64,000 bases of DNA from Coleophoma eucalyptorum (Eukaryota; Ascomycota; Leotiomycetes; Helotiales; Dermateaceae). This document shows positions 22,231 through 33,800 of the stretch, piece by piece. The notes beneath the pieces are model-generated. The model was not told the origin of the DNA. It was given only the letters and a program-made list of their open reading frames with translations, and did not search any database. Positions within the stretch are counted from its first letter, which is position 1. The number at the start of each line of letters is the position of its first letter. The DNA lies in contig JALRME010000061.1 in the NCBI GenBank assembly GCA_026120035.1, positions 1-64,000 on the forward strand. The letters run 5' to 3'. A program made the position numbers and the translations under genes.

Positions 22231-22870
22231 TGCTATAGACTCTTCGCCTCTAACAATGTACCTGGTACAGGATCCTCGGGTAGTTGAGAAATATATGAAT
22301 GAGAGGCTATCTGATCAAAACTCTGCAAGCTATCGTATAATAGAAATATACAAATAGCAAAATCGGATATTTGCAAAGGATAGGAATACTAGAGCGGGAT
22401 GACGGAAGACGTGAAGTTAATTTGCGGTGCTGAGTGGGATGATAAGCCGGTGCAACTCCGAGTTTTGATAAGTCAGCTCTGACTGAGGAGATAAGGAAAA
22501 GTCGGCCAGGAGCTGTGGTATATTTTCGAATACAGGGATACTGATATTATTGTCCGCTTTGATCTATGGATGTTTAGGTATGGAACAGAAGAGTTACCGT
22601 GGTAGACTGTAAAATTTTAGCAAGGTTATTTTGAAAAAAGAAAAAAGAAAGAAAAAAGAACCAAATTCTCTTTAGGTTAGTTGATACTTTGTGAATTAGG
22701 AAAAGACGAAGCTTAGCATAATTTTCAAATTATTTACAAATACACTAGATCTACAGGTATGTACACCAGAATCTAAAAACCTATACTAAAATAAATGACG
22801 CTTTCTATGAAGAATCCAAGGGTTTCTCCTGGTATAAATCGTTGGAGGTACCCAATGGACGAGTTGCATA
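22231..22870. other. Intergenic, nothing recognised
   Basis: This holds the upstream region of the FAD monooxygenase and an A-rich tract (22630-22665). No gene or clear repeat was found before the TA-flanked transposon at 22871. Confidence 0.5.
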
Positions 22871-23460
22871 ACGTACTTTACAGGCGAGTGGGCCATACAA
22901 GTGAGTGGGCCACCTGAAAACACACCAAAAATGGCAATTTTCATATCCTTACATTTCTTTGATTACTTTACCAAATATTTTAAAACTTCGAACATAGGTT
23001 CTTCAATAGATAAATAGATAATGTCTAGAGTCTTAGGCTAATATATATTGTTGAAAGAAAGGGGTCATGTGATCACGCGACAGGCAGCTACATGTAAATA
23101 GACCTCCAGGCAGACCTTCACCTTCTTTCTACAATGTCAATGTCAATACCCTCAATTCTCACCCTCTATATTGATACCATACATTGTTGCTTGCAATATA
23201 TATTATAAGTATTTAAATAAAAAAATTTGGGGGCCAAATAATCCTTGTCTTTTACTTTTCTTTCGTATTTTGATAACCACAAATTTTATGTACCTAAGAC
23301 TTATATCGTCTTTAAAACATTTAATAAAAAGCTTATTCATTAAGTTTTATAAATCCTTATTAAAAATTGGTTAAGATATAGCAGTATAGAATTCGCGATT
23401 TTTGGTGTGTTTTCAAGTGGCCCACTCACTTTGTATGGCCTACTCGCTTGTAAAACACGT
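22871..23460. mobile_element. Non-autonomous pogo-like element, TA-flanked, with nested insertion
   Basis: Inverted repeats of about 60 bp bound the element. The left starts ACGTACTTTACAGGCGAGTG; the right, reversed, starts ACGTGTTTTACAAGCGAGTA. TA flanks both sides (22869-22870, 23461-23462). Each TIR holds two related GCGAGT/GTGAGTGGGCC motifs, the same two-site layout as the pogo element at 5722. The interior is AT-rich with no transposase. Removing the 147-bp element nested at 23049 with its 8-bp duplication leaves about 435 bp. It is best read as a MITE-like derivative of a Fot1/pogo element. Confidence 0.8.
23049..23195. mobile_element. Short TG...CA element, copy 3 of 3, nested
   Basis: The 147-bp element starts with the same 37 bases as copies 1 and 2 and ends TTGCA. 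ATATATAT is duplicated at 23041-23048 and 23196-23203, although in such a simple sequence the match is weaker proof. It interrupts the pogo-like element at 22871-23460 and is therefore younger than it. Confidence 0.75.
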
Positions 23461-23559
23461 TATCTGATCTGCTGTTTTACTCAATGCATGTTTACGAAGC
23501 TTTCTTTCCATCGCACGTTAAGTGGTCGCCAACGCATCAACGTCTGCTTCTTAGTGGAC

Positions 23560-24510
23560 TTATGGGTGTATGTATCGCTTCGCGTCTATTGCTGATCCTC
23601 TGAATGAAGGGGCTTTACTGACAACGCAAAATTAACCTGGAGGGGCATTAACTTGCCTCTAGGACTAGTCATTGGATTTGTTATTTTATTTTTGATGTTA
23701 TCTGTTTCTAAATATAAGAACAAGACTAGAGTTGGCTTCCTTGGTCTACTGAAGCAATTCAGAACAAGAGTGGAGAACGTGTGAAGGTGCCAACGCGCGT
23801 GCTTAAGAATCAAAACATCTGGGGTTCTGCCATGGTGCTGGCGCTGTTGTTTGTTTTCTTTGTCGTGCTGAACGATGTAAGTCTCTCTCTTTAACCGACA
23901 CTAAAGATTATTAACGGACTACAGCCTCCCTTTGAATGTTAAATGCCTATTTGGTTCCAAGAGAGCACAGGAGCCAGCGATATCAAGTCAGGCGTCATGA
24001 ATCATCCCATGACTCTAAGCTTTGTTGTATTTTCATTCCTCGGCGGCACTCTATCTCTGTGACAGCCACTATGTGCCGTTCATGTATCTTACCGTCTTTC
24101 TCATAGCCATTGGTACTGGACTCTTACTTCTCTCAAGATAGACCCCAATTATGCAAGGTGGATCGGCTATCAATTTATTTTCAGTGCAAGTATTGGATTT
24201 GGTATGCAGTCATTACCTGCCACTCAGACTGCGCTACCACTTGCAGACGTTCCTATGGACACTGCTGTCGTGATTTTCTTCGTGAACCTTGCGGCTGCGA
24301 TCATGGTGATGGTGCCGCAGAATGTGATTACCAACCCATTGGTTGTTAATTTAAAGGCACACGTTCCCACCACCAATTCGCGCATTATCTTGAATGTCGG
24401 TGCAACCCAATTCAAGAATCAGGTACTTCCAGAGTTTGAAATTCAAGTTCATGTTGCATATAATATATCCCTAACATATATATTTCGTGTCGAATTCAGC
24501 TTGTCCTGAA
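23560..24510 (+). pseudogene. DHA2-type (14-TM) MFS multidrug transporter relic
   Basis: Pieces of an MFS drug transporter follow in order but in changing frames: a GGFTDNAKLTW-like end of TM5, INLPLGLVIGFVILFLML, KVPTRVLKNQNIWGSAMVLALL, LPLWFQESTGASDIKSGVMNHP (interrupted by an intron-like GTAAGT), then IGYQFIFSASIGFGMQSLPA and TALPLADVPMDTAVVIFFVNLAAAI. Stops and frameshifts lie near 23600, 23790 and 24060. The first five helices and a segment between 23710 and 23790 are missing. Family members export toxic compounds across the plasma membrane; this copy is dead. Order and identity are clear, boundaries are approximate. Confidence 0.75.
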
Positions 24511-25683
24511 TCACGATCTGATCATTGCGGCGAGATGCTGAAGAGTAGATGCTACTAATTGGTCAGCCCATATTCTCGTGCCACCTTTCCATGTATCATA
24601 CTCTGATGCTTGTCTCCACGTTGTGCGAGGCGATGAAGCCTAGATAGTATGCCACCTCCACTGTGACAGTGGCAGACGGTAATGATGCTGGTGGTGGTAG
24701 TAATGCTACTGCTGCTGCTTTCAGGCGTTCCAAGGGTGATGTTGCGTGCGAGAGATGGTGGTATTTGGACTGAGGCGGGAGTTCATCTGAGGATAATGGT
24801 GTCGCTGCTGTGTAAATAGTCGCTAGGTCGCTTCCGCTTGTACGAGATGGGCTGGGTCTCGTTCTGATGGTGGTTGAGCTTGCTTGGTGATGAACTGAGC
24901 GGTAAGTTGTTGGTTTGTGGATTTAGTGTAATTGGGCTGTAGGAGGAATTTCCTTGGACGATTAAAAGATATAATTTACTCGGAGGATGTAACTATTGCA
25001 TAGGTTGCGTTGGTGGTGAAGCTGTTGTGCTGTATTATCGTCGTCATCGTGGATCGCAGGTATCAGATATTGAGGCCAGCCTTGTCAGGTATTCTGTGCT
25101 AAGCATAGGTGAGCCAATTGGAGAGCTCGATTGAATACGAGGCTGAAAGAGTAGTATGCTATGAAATGGAGCCTTTTGAAACTGACGATGGTCTACGATT
25201 AGATACGGTCCATTGGCTTGGTAACAGTTTGCATGAGGCTAGTTTACGAAGGTAGGCGACGTTGCAGCTTACCATGAAAAAGTAGCTTCTTATTGAACGG
25301 GATGAATGAATCAGTAATCCGCCGTATCCCGTTAAATTCCTGATAAGATATGAACAATCTTATTCCCGGTGCTGTAGTTATAATTCCTGTCAAAATGTAA
25401 ACGGTTGCATTGATGTTGAACATTGTGCCTAGTATACGATGATGATGCTCTGCTACAACCGTGGTTGGATTCACTAGGTGAAATTCGAGGAATCGTATCA
25501 GTTTCATTATAGGAAAAGAGATTAAGAGGGGTGTGTGAAAGTAGGGGAACGAATTCGTGAAGTAATTTTATCTCATATGCAATTAATTTGGGAGCTGGAG
25601 GACCGGGCTTAAAGACCAGACTGCACCTCTCAATAATGTCTGTTTATACAGTACATACAGATTTACCTCCTAAACTGGCCATA
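24511..25683. other. Intergenic, no gene recognised
   Basis: Simple-sequence bits (GCTGGTGGTGGTAG, TGCTACTGCTGCTGC near 24690-24720) occur. A minus-strand open frame of 87 codons (25507-25244, starting MKLIRFLEFHLVNPTTVV) has an ATG but no recognisable domain and no supporting exon. I see nothing else. Confidence 0.4.
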
Positions 25684-28496
25684 CTATTCCTCTGCAGTCG
25701 GTGCAACACTAGAGTCCACTTCGGTCCGCGTTTGCTTTTCCCACATGGCGAAATATTTGTCCCGAAGGCCTAAGAGTTCCTTATGCGTGCCACGTTCGGC
25801 AACCTTCCCCTGATGAAGGACGATAATCTGATCTGAATTGGTGATGGTCGACAAGCGATGTCTGCACGTGCCATTAGTAACGTTCTTCTCCATTCGTGTA
25901 TGTAGAAGGACAATAGTTACTTACGCGATGGTGATGGTCGTTCGTCCCTCAGTCACCGTCTCCAACGCAGTCTGGATTTCCCGCTCAGTGTTTGAATCCA
26001 GGGACGCGGTCGCCTCATCGAGAAGGAGAATGCGGCTGTTCTTGAGAATAGCGCGCGCAATAGCGATCTAGCAAAAGTAAGTTAGGCATATCCCAAGTGC
26101 GGTCGAGATTTATGTTTCTTACCCGTTGACGTTCGCCACCAGACAGCTTCAAGCCTCTTTCACCAACTTTAGTGTTATACTGCTCTGGGAATACGAGGAT
26201 GCGCTCATGAATGTTGGCAGCTTTGCAAGCGTTGAATACCTCGGCCTCTGTGGCGTCAGGGTTGGCGTAGCGGAGGTTATACATGATGCTTGCGTTGAAC
26301 AGGACGGTGTCTTGCGGAACGACACCAATATGTTTTCGCAAGCTGAGTAGTGTTAGATCACGGATATCATGTCCATCAACCCTGATAGATCCGTTATCAA
26401 CATCATAGAATCGGAAGAGAAGTTTCAGACAAGTTGATTTTCCACTACCCGACTCCCCAACAATGGCTGTCTTAGTACCAGGTGGGATGGTAAAGCTGAT
26501 GCCACCAATGGCCGGTTCTTTCCCCTGGTATGAGAACTTTACATTTTCGAACTTGACTTCGCCCAGCGGGGATGGAAGCTCAGTTGCATCGGGTTTCTCT
26601 ACCACCCCTGACGTTTCTTTGAACTAGAGTGAATATTTTAGTGAAGTTATTAAATAAGGGTTAATCAAGGCCCTACTAGATCGAGCATCCGTTCAGCTTC
26701 AATCAAACTGTTCTGTATCATGGTGTAAAAGGTGCCAAAGAAATTCAGCGGCGCAGAAATTTGGGCGAAATATGTGATTAGAGTGACAAATTCGCTGACT
26801 GTCTGCTGACCCAAGGATATCTTGTATGCAGATAAGACAACTATCATGGCTGTACCCAGGCTGAAGATTGAGCTCTGGGTCACGTTCAAACCATTCAGTG
26901 ACCACTGAACTAGACGCTCGGCATGTTGGTAGACGGTTATATACTCTTCAAACTTTTTGGTTTCAGATGCTATAGCGCAATTATGCTGCACAGTCTCATA
27001 AGCGATGATCGCATCCATTCTAAGACGCGTTTTGTTAATCATATCCGCATGGAATAAGTGAGTGTCACTTACTTGGCGGCCTCCATTTCTCGAGCTTTCG
27101 TAGCCATGTCTCTTCTTTGCCTCCCGCGGAATTTGGCCATGTAGATCGTGAGGAAGATGTATGACCACATTATCACAAGGATTATGAGAGTGTAGAAGGC
27201 GTCATATCTAATGAAGAAGACCACAGACGCCACAAAGATGTCAAATATCATTGGGAAGACATTGAACATGAAATTCTCAAGGAATGAGTTCATCGCACTG
27301 CCACGACTGAGTGCGCTTGTTACTTCGCCGATCTTCTTGCTCAGATGGAAATCCATCGATAGCCCAAGAACGTGTTCAAACGCTGCGCACGATAGTCGAC
27401 GAAGCAGCGATTGCGATACTGGGATCCAAAGGACAGATCGACCGGCGCCGATGATTCCCTGTTGACCCTGGAGACTTCGATAGACTACGTATAGGACTAT
27501 CTCCTTCCATGGAATGCGGCCGTAGCCAAGGGCGGCGACCAGATTTCCCAGCTGGATCGGCACGAGAACATTGATTGCGCGTTGCAAGACCATTAAACCA
27601 AGACAAATAATGACAATTGCTTGGTACAAGTGGGAATCAGATGGCCTCTAATGTGTTAGGTTCATGAACTCCTGAGTCTCAAACATCCATAACTCACCAT
27701 AGGTATGGGAATAGGACTCGAAACCCGGCGAAATAATCAAACCAGCCCGCGCTCTGAGCATCACGTGGCTTCTTAACTCTCCATTCCGAGGTACCAGACC
27801 CGTAGCCATTGGGAGTATCGCCATTCTCTAAGAGGGACTGCCGTTCAGATTCTGGTCCTTGTTTAGAGGGACCTTTTAAGTTATACTCCCGGAGAATAAG
27901 GAGCGCAATCATGATACAAAGAATCACCACTCGTGCCGAACTTAGACCAAACAAGCTATCAAGAAGGCCTTGGGGCACATGTATCTGTCGTTGCTGAGAC
28001 ATAAAAATGGATGCAATAACCACTTCAAGAAGTATGCCGACTACCCATGTTAAGCCATGGCACGTGGTTGGACTCCACGGTCCGTCGGGATCGGGCAATA
28101 AACCAGCTAGGAAGTACAGCAGCACGGCGGTGTGCGAGGCTAGGTATGCTGTATATGGGAAATTGACATGGTCGGGGATATCATTTCGACGAGCTATCGC
28201 AGCGCGCACAGTCAGGACAAGGCTAGCCAGCTAGGTGATAGTAAGCATATATCACAGCGGCTGATAGCGACCTATGATGCACATACTAGCAGAGGGGAGA
28301 GCACGAGCTGGCAAATCCATATCAGCTGTGTATGCCGGCGATGCGCCCGTTGACGACTCTTGTCGTTGATCGTGGGCGAAGGCTCGTTGGCAGCTCGATA
28401 GCGGTACCAGATCAATTCTGATGCGAACAAGGTGACAAAGAGGCCGCACGGGTAAAGATAAAAAGCAATAGCTAATCCTAGCTCTGTATCCGCCAT
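25684..28496 (-). CDS. HMT1-like half-type ABC transporter (ABCB, heavy-metal/phytochelatin type)
   Basis: Several introns; joined exons give roughly 830-850 residues. Order: an extra N-terminal hydrophobic domain (TMD0) of about five helices, an acidic linker ([19 protein letters not shown]), a six-helix transmembrane domain, then one nucleotide-binding domain. The NBD shows Walker [11 protein letters not shown]-loop VVPQDTVLF, signature LSGGERQR, Walker [11 protein letters not shown] and H-loop HRLSTI. TMD0 plus one TMD-NBD unit is the layout of fission-yeast Hmt1 and ABCB6, which work as homodimers in vacuolar or other endomembranes and move thiol-metal conjugates or related substrates. 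The start is the ATG at 28496. Nothing looks damaged. The linker-to-TMD junction needs acceptor AG at the GCCATC exon to avoid a stop. Confidence 0.92.
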
Positions 28497-28704
28497 GACA
28501 GTCTCACTCCTGTTAAAGTGATTACAGCAATCTAGTTGTGAAGCTCACGAGAGACGCGATCGAACGAGCATGCTAACTACGCGTGCGAGAGTGTGGCGCT
28601 AGTTAATTTCACTCTCGGATCCGATTCCACTAATAGCCGAGCCTACGGTAGATATAGGTAGGTGACGTGCGTGTATAACGACGATTATTACTGACCAGTT
28701 CTTA

Positions 28705-28980
28705 ATGTTCTCGTTTAATCGTGGCCCCGTCCTACATAAAGCATTTGAGCCTCCAGCCATATGCCTTTCTGTTCTTACGTTTGGAGCGGCCATTTATTTC
28801 GGATATGGAGCTGCCCCCAGCTATCTTGTTACATCTTGTTACCCAGGCAGTACGTTGCCTGCAGGTCCTATTGAGTGGACCATGTACTACTTTCCGCACC
28901 GACCGTTCAAGCGGTTACTAAAGCGCAAGTTCGCAGACAATCCTGCCCAATATGCTACGGGCTGGGCTGAAGCACGCTGA
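28705..28980 (+). CDS. Small hypothetical protein, 91 residues
   Basis: The ATG at 28705 opens a 91-codon frame with a hydrophobic segment at about residues 16-36 (PPAICLSVLTFGAAIYFGYG) and a basic C-terminal half (HRPFKRLLKRKF). It is divergent from the ABC transporter, about 200 bp away. An intron might remove the middle part (a CAG acceptor precedes GTCCTATTGAG), which would leave a shorter one-helix protein. I do not recognise the family. One membrane helix followed by a basic tail would fit a small mitochondrial membrane protein, but this is speculation. Confidence 0.35.
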   Translation: MFSFNRGPVLHKAFEPPAICLSVLTFGAAIYFGYGAAPSYLVTSCYPGSTLPAGPIEWTMYYFPHRPFKRLLKRKFADNPAQYATGWAEAR

Positions 28981-29234
28981 TGTCTAGTACTTTCGGCCAG
29001 GGCTTGACGTTTCTAAGCACTAGCTCTTCAGCTACCGTGGCGCTTTATTGTCCAATGTAAATGTCACTCCTAGATTGCTTGAATTAACTTGCTGAGAGTG
29101 ACATCTCTGATGATGGGATTACCAGGGCATTCACACAAATGCACACTCGGTGCAACGCGGGCGCTCCAAGAGAGGTACCTAAGAGGTAATTGAGTTACTC
29201 TTAGCAGCGGATCCAGATAGACTGATTTTGAGGA

Positions 29235-30833
29235 TCATTTCATTAGTAACAAGATGTTTACTAATGGGGATCGACTTTCTGGTCTCCAGATCATTGATTC
29301 ATCACGTGTAGCAGCTGAGCTGTCCCAAGGCGCTTCACCGTACACGAAGCGGATCCATGCCCCAGAGAATGCCTCAACCAAAAGTTGCTGCTCAGAACTC
29401 ATATGCTCTGCTAGGTTTCCAAATAGATATAGCAGCTTGATTGCATGGTATGCAGTGCCTTTAAGCACATTATCCAGAGTTGACCTCTGGTCGAAGTGAT
29501 AAGAAAACAAAGCGTGATTTTCCTTCAGTGCAGTGCATTTCTGCAAGGTAGCGTAATTGGGTACCTTGATGGCGGCATCGCCTGCCATATGCTCGAACTT
29601 CTCACTTAATTCATGCTGCTCAAGAGCAGGTGTGATGTCGTAGAGGTTTAGAATATCAGTTGCTACTGCTGCAGAGTTGACATGCCGCGAAAGAACCGAG
29701 TGAAAGTATTCATAGTTGTCGTCTATAATATTGCCATGAAATATGATGCCTTCATGGTAGACATCGCCCAACATATATGCCTCCAGCCAATCAGGCGGTG
29801 ACTGGATTTCAAGCGGTGATGCACTGTAGAACCAGTCATCCATACATGGATTTCAGTGCCAGATGGAACTCCTTGGATGCTTAGGGTTGCAGCTGCCAGA
29901 TCTTGTTCTGGAATTGCTCGGAGTTTCTCGAGGACGGATGTTTCATCTGCGTCTGGATCAATTCGAAAGTGCCGACAAACTGCGCGAAATAGATCTTCAT
30001 GCTTTTCTAGAGGCCAGGCTGGGATTGTGATTGCCAAGCCAGACATGCATATTGCACGATGAAATATGGGTGGTTGTTTTGCTAAGAGTTGGTTGCTTAT
30101 GGAGATACCTCCAGCAGACTCATCAACAACTGTTACGTGAGTTGGGTCGCCTCCAAAGTGACGAATATATTTCTGAACCCAATCAAAAGCAACTTTCTGG
30201 TCAGTGAAGCCAAAGTTGCCGCAGCCTGCAAAACCATCCCGCTTGAGCTCAGCTTCAATGGAGGAGCTTGCGAAGAATCCGCCAAGACCCACGCGATAGT
30301 TGAAATTCACACATACAGTTGGTATGTTGAGATGTAAGCTGCGTGATACAATCCCAACTGAATCGAAGATGGGAAGATTAGCTCCACCGTAAAGAAGCGA
30401 CCCGCCATGAACATAGACCAAGACAGGAGAAGCCGTAATATCTATTGAAGGGATAACAATGTTCATAACCAAACTGTTCTTCTCATCATATCTAGGTGAA
30501 TTGAAATGTGAGAATTGTGGAACTGGCGTTAGGAGGTCGCCATCTTCATCGTCCAGTGGCATAGGACAACAGCTCCTATGGTTTTGTTAGGAAATACTCA
30601 AATATTCAAATTTTTTGTTCCCATCCTGGTGGATTAATTTACCCGAGCTTTGTCCCATCATGAGAATTGTTTTCCCAACATGTAGCAAGTGTTTCTCGAG
30701 TCCATCTCTTAGCTAGCCTGCCGTATGGAATTCCACAAAACTGGCGAACACCATTTGCATATTGGAAGCCTTTGAGGGAGCCTAAGCCGAGAATATCTAT
30801 TTCACAAATTTTAGTAGGGATTTCTCCTGGCAT
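29235..30833 (-). pseudogene. Type-B carboxylesterase, damaged
   Basis: Exon 1 (30833 to about 30640) and a second exon joined across a GTAAAT...ATAG intron read GFQYANGVRQFCGIPYG, then PVLVYVHGGSLLYGG (oxyanion-hole region) and the nucleophile elbow. The elbow is DESAGG rather than GESAGG: a GGT/GGC-to-GAT change at 30122-30124, with Ser (30116-30118) retained. Around 29841-29852 the frame shifts from GTEIH to CMDDWFYSASP without usable splice sites. The remainder keeps MLGDVYHEGIIF and the YHAIKLLYLFGN region with the catalytic His. Total length would be about 510 residues. Family: alpha/beta-hydrolase esterases. The frameshift makes a functional product unlikely unless it is a sequencing error. 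Confidence 0.75.
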
Positions 30834-31109
30834 GATGAGATGTATTTTCGATGTTGTCGATGGTCGATAGTCAGTAATGAGACGTAGAGGAACACGAGGA
30901 GAAAGTGTGTCAGTTGCGCAGAGATAACCTTAGATAAGGCAGTCAAGGAAGATGAAATAACTACCTACAGTCTCCGCATACTGCCAATTTGAGCAGCACG
31001 GATTGAGGGAGGTATAGCCAAGCTCGGTGACAAGGGGCATGCAACATCCATCCGTACCTTTCACAATCCTCCAAGACGACTCGAGTGCTGCAATTCTGAG
31101 CCATGAGTC

Positions 31110-32682
31110 ATGACGACACGTACAAGGTCGTCTACAGGTTGTCAGACATGTAAGCGTCGCCGGAATAAATGCGACGAGACGCGTCCCAACTGCAACGCAT
31201 GTACTACACTGGGAGTTATCTGTGAAGGCTACACCAAGACCCTCGTATGGGGCAATGGTATTGCGTCACGTGGTAAGCTCCGAGGAGCTGCCCTTCCAAC
31301 GCCGGAGAATGAGGTTCAAATGAACCAGGGTCGCGCAAGAGATAGGTCGAGAAACAAGAAGAAGACCAATGGATCGAAGTGCACTATGGAGTCTACCGAG
31401 TCCATAGAGCATTCTTCTGCTCCCGTAGAAATACAGGCCGAGGACAGGTCTCCCAGTTCGGGTTCTAGCCTTCAATACGGGCTCACAGATTTTAAGCCAA
31501 GTATTGATGTACTAAATGTCAATGCTCAAATCGATCCTGTGGTATTTGCTGTGGATGAATCTCTTAGAGCAAAGTTAATGAATGACTGTGAGTGACATTC
31601 TGATCCCAAGAGTTATTCTTGTTTTTGCTGATCAGGAAGCTCTATAGTTTTCACCGTTGGCCACTTAATCCTATAATCTACTAGTAGTGATGACAGCCCC
31701 CTCTTAAAAGATTTCTTGCCTTTATGCCGGGCATCTTCAACGCTGCAATTTACATGTATTGCATATCAAGCATTAATTGCACATCTACCATTTTGTCAAT
31801 TTCAAGTCATCTACGACACAGCTTTGCAGAAATTTCGAGAAGACCTGGAAGATCTAGAGATAAGCCAACAAGATAGTACTATTGCTACAGGAATCCTCTT
31901 ATGCAGTATCGGAGTGTGTATATCCATTACCCAAGGCTCTTCTATGGTTTCATGGCTAATATTGTTGGAATCATAAGTCTTCTCAAGGCTTACCATGGAC
32001 TTTTCATATTAAGCCTGTTCAAAATCTCCTTATATCGCGAGGGGTATCATCACTTTCTGATTTCGGTCGCCATGCCAAGGTCACTTCTGGATATATTTTC
32101 CCGTCTTGAAGATCCTGACTGCGAAGAGCAGTTCTGGCTTTGGCGTGGCCATGTCGGAACTTTTCTGCAGTGCCATCTCTGGGATGCCTACCGCTACGCT
32201 GGTATTGTAAAACATAGGGAACTTTACAATGATCTTCTAGAGTGCATTAAAGACAGTGAAAGTGCACAGATCCTTCACGGTCGTCTGCAAAGCGATATGG
32301 GGCCTGAACAAGATAGTGTCAGGAACCAAGCACGCAAAACGTCTTCTTTAATCCAGGCACCCACTGATGATGCCATAGTTGTAAACCGTCTAATGGCAAG
32401 CTTAAGTGCTCTCAATTGCGGCTCGATGGAAATCGAGGGGGGTAAGACTTTGGTCATGAATGCAATTCTCTATCCTCTATTCGTTGCAGGCTCTCAGATT
32501 TCCATCTTACAACAGAGGCCGGAATGGGCCACTCTAGTGGACGAACTACTTGACAAGGTGGTTGAAGATGGGGTGGACAAGTCGAGGCTTTGAGAGATAT
32601 ACTGCGAGAATTAAGAACTGGGACGGATGCGACTGCAGATCAGATAGCCGCGAGAATGGGGCTAGAGGTGGCACTTTTGTGA
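31110..32682 (+). pseudogene. Zn2Cys6 fungal transcription factor with frame lesions
   Basis: Exon 1 starts at the ATG at 31110. It carries a perfect Zn2Cys6 cluster (C11, C14, C21, C28, C31, C38; spacing C-x2-C-x6-C-x6-C-x2-C-x6-C) followed by a basic linker. An intron with donor GTGAGT begins at 31588. Downstream exons carry a fungal regulatory region (LEISQQDSTIATGILLCSIG, PRSLLDIFSRLEDPDCEEQFWLWRG). Two breaks are visible: a phase change near 31912-31930, where only an implausibly short 22-bp intron could rescue the frame, and a one-base shift near 32580 after EDGVDK. Beyond the second break the frame continues as VEALRDILRELRTG to a TGA at 32680. It is probably a decaying regulator, perhaps once of the adjacent divergent esterase. 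Confidence 0.7.
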
Positions 32683-32775
32683 CAAATAATAACCAATAAT
32701 AATGGCATCAAAGCTTCTAATGTTTAAAGTGATTTTGCTCTTACTTGTCGGAGGACTAGCACGTCGAGATTCATA

Positions 32776-33800
32776 TCACCTACTGAGATCATATTTCTCT
32801 TTCCTCAACATGCACCACATCTTCACTTCATCCTTCCCATGAGATAAAACCACGATCTCGACAACTTCAAACCCAAACTTTTCGTAAAATCCCACGTTTT
32901 TCCCATCTGTAAATTCGAGAAAACAAGGCGCACCGTTCGCCTCTTGAAGAATCCACTGCATCAATTTCTTCCCAATGCCCATCCCTTGAGCGGACGGCCG
33001 AACGGCACAGATCTCAATATACCAAATGAAGTTTGCCGTGGAAGCTTTGTGCCTTTCTAACAATTCGTGATGATTTTGCATGAGAATTTCAATGCGCTGT
33101 CATGATATAGTATTAGCATATAGTCCTTACTCCCAGTATTCTCGAGATGGACGAATTTTTCGAGATGGGAAAAACGAAACTATCTCTCACCTCGTCATTA
33201 GAACCCTCCTTCTCCAATGGGTCAATCCAATCCATAATTTTCAGTCTCATCCACTCGACCAACCCCCCTAGATTCCATTGCCTGCTCATCTTTGCCGGTG
33301 GATAAACCATTGCAATGCCGGCAAACGCGTTATCATCATTACTACCGACAATTTCAGATTTCCTGATACCTTCCCCTTCGCCACTGTCGGGTTTAAGGCT
33401 ATCAAGTGGCTCCACTCGAGGGACTGCAGCTCGCACAACAATGCCTTCCAAAAGTGCCCACTCGACTCGTCGACGCTGCCAGCGTATTGAGGCAGTGTCG
33501 AGGACGCCCCAAGAAGGGGCTGAAGGCCGAACCCAGGCTATGAGCGGATCATTGGCGAAGGAGAGGTTGATGGTATGAGCGGCAGCCACTATTGAATGAG
33601 GATCTGCGAATGGTTTCTCAGCTGGGGAAAAATTTGGAGAAATAGATTAGACCGAAGAAAGATCCATGAAGACGCTATGGGCTGTCTGAGGAGGTAAGGA
33701 ATTCAAAGAGGAGATAACTCATACCTTTCCCAACATAATGGATAGAACTACCCACATTACTTTTCTTGATCGCACCCTGAATTCTGAATCCTGCCGCCAT
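32776..33800 (-). CDS. GNAT-family N-acetyltransferase
   Basis: Three or so exons give about 250 residues. Exon 1 (from the ATG at 33800) encodes MAAGFRIQGAIKKSN. Exon 2 continues with HTINLSFANDPLIAWVRP. The last exon carries the acetyl-CoA-binding loop RPSAQGMGIGKKLMQWILQEA (Q/R-x-x-G-x-G/A) and FLEFTDGKNVGFYEKFGFEVVE, both GNAT hallmarks. Fungal proteins of this layout acetylate small amines or unknown substrates in the cytosol. The last intron may start at GTGAGAG (after GSNDE) or at GTAAGG (after ILG); the former has a TGCTAATAC-like branch site and a more usual length. The gene looks intact, unlike its neighbours on both sides. Confidence 0.82.
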
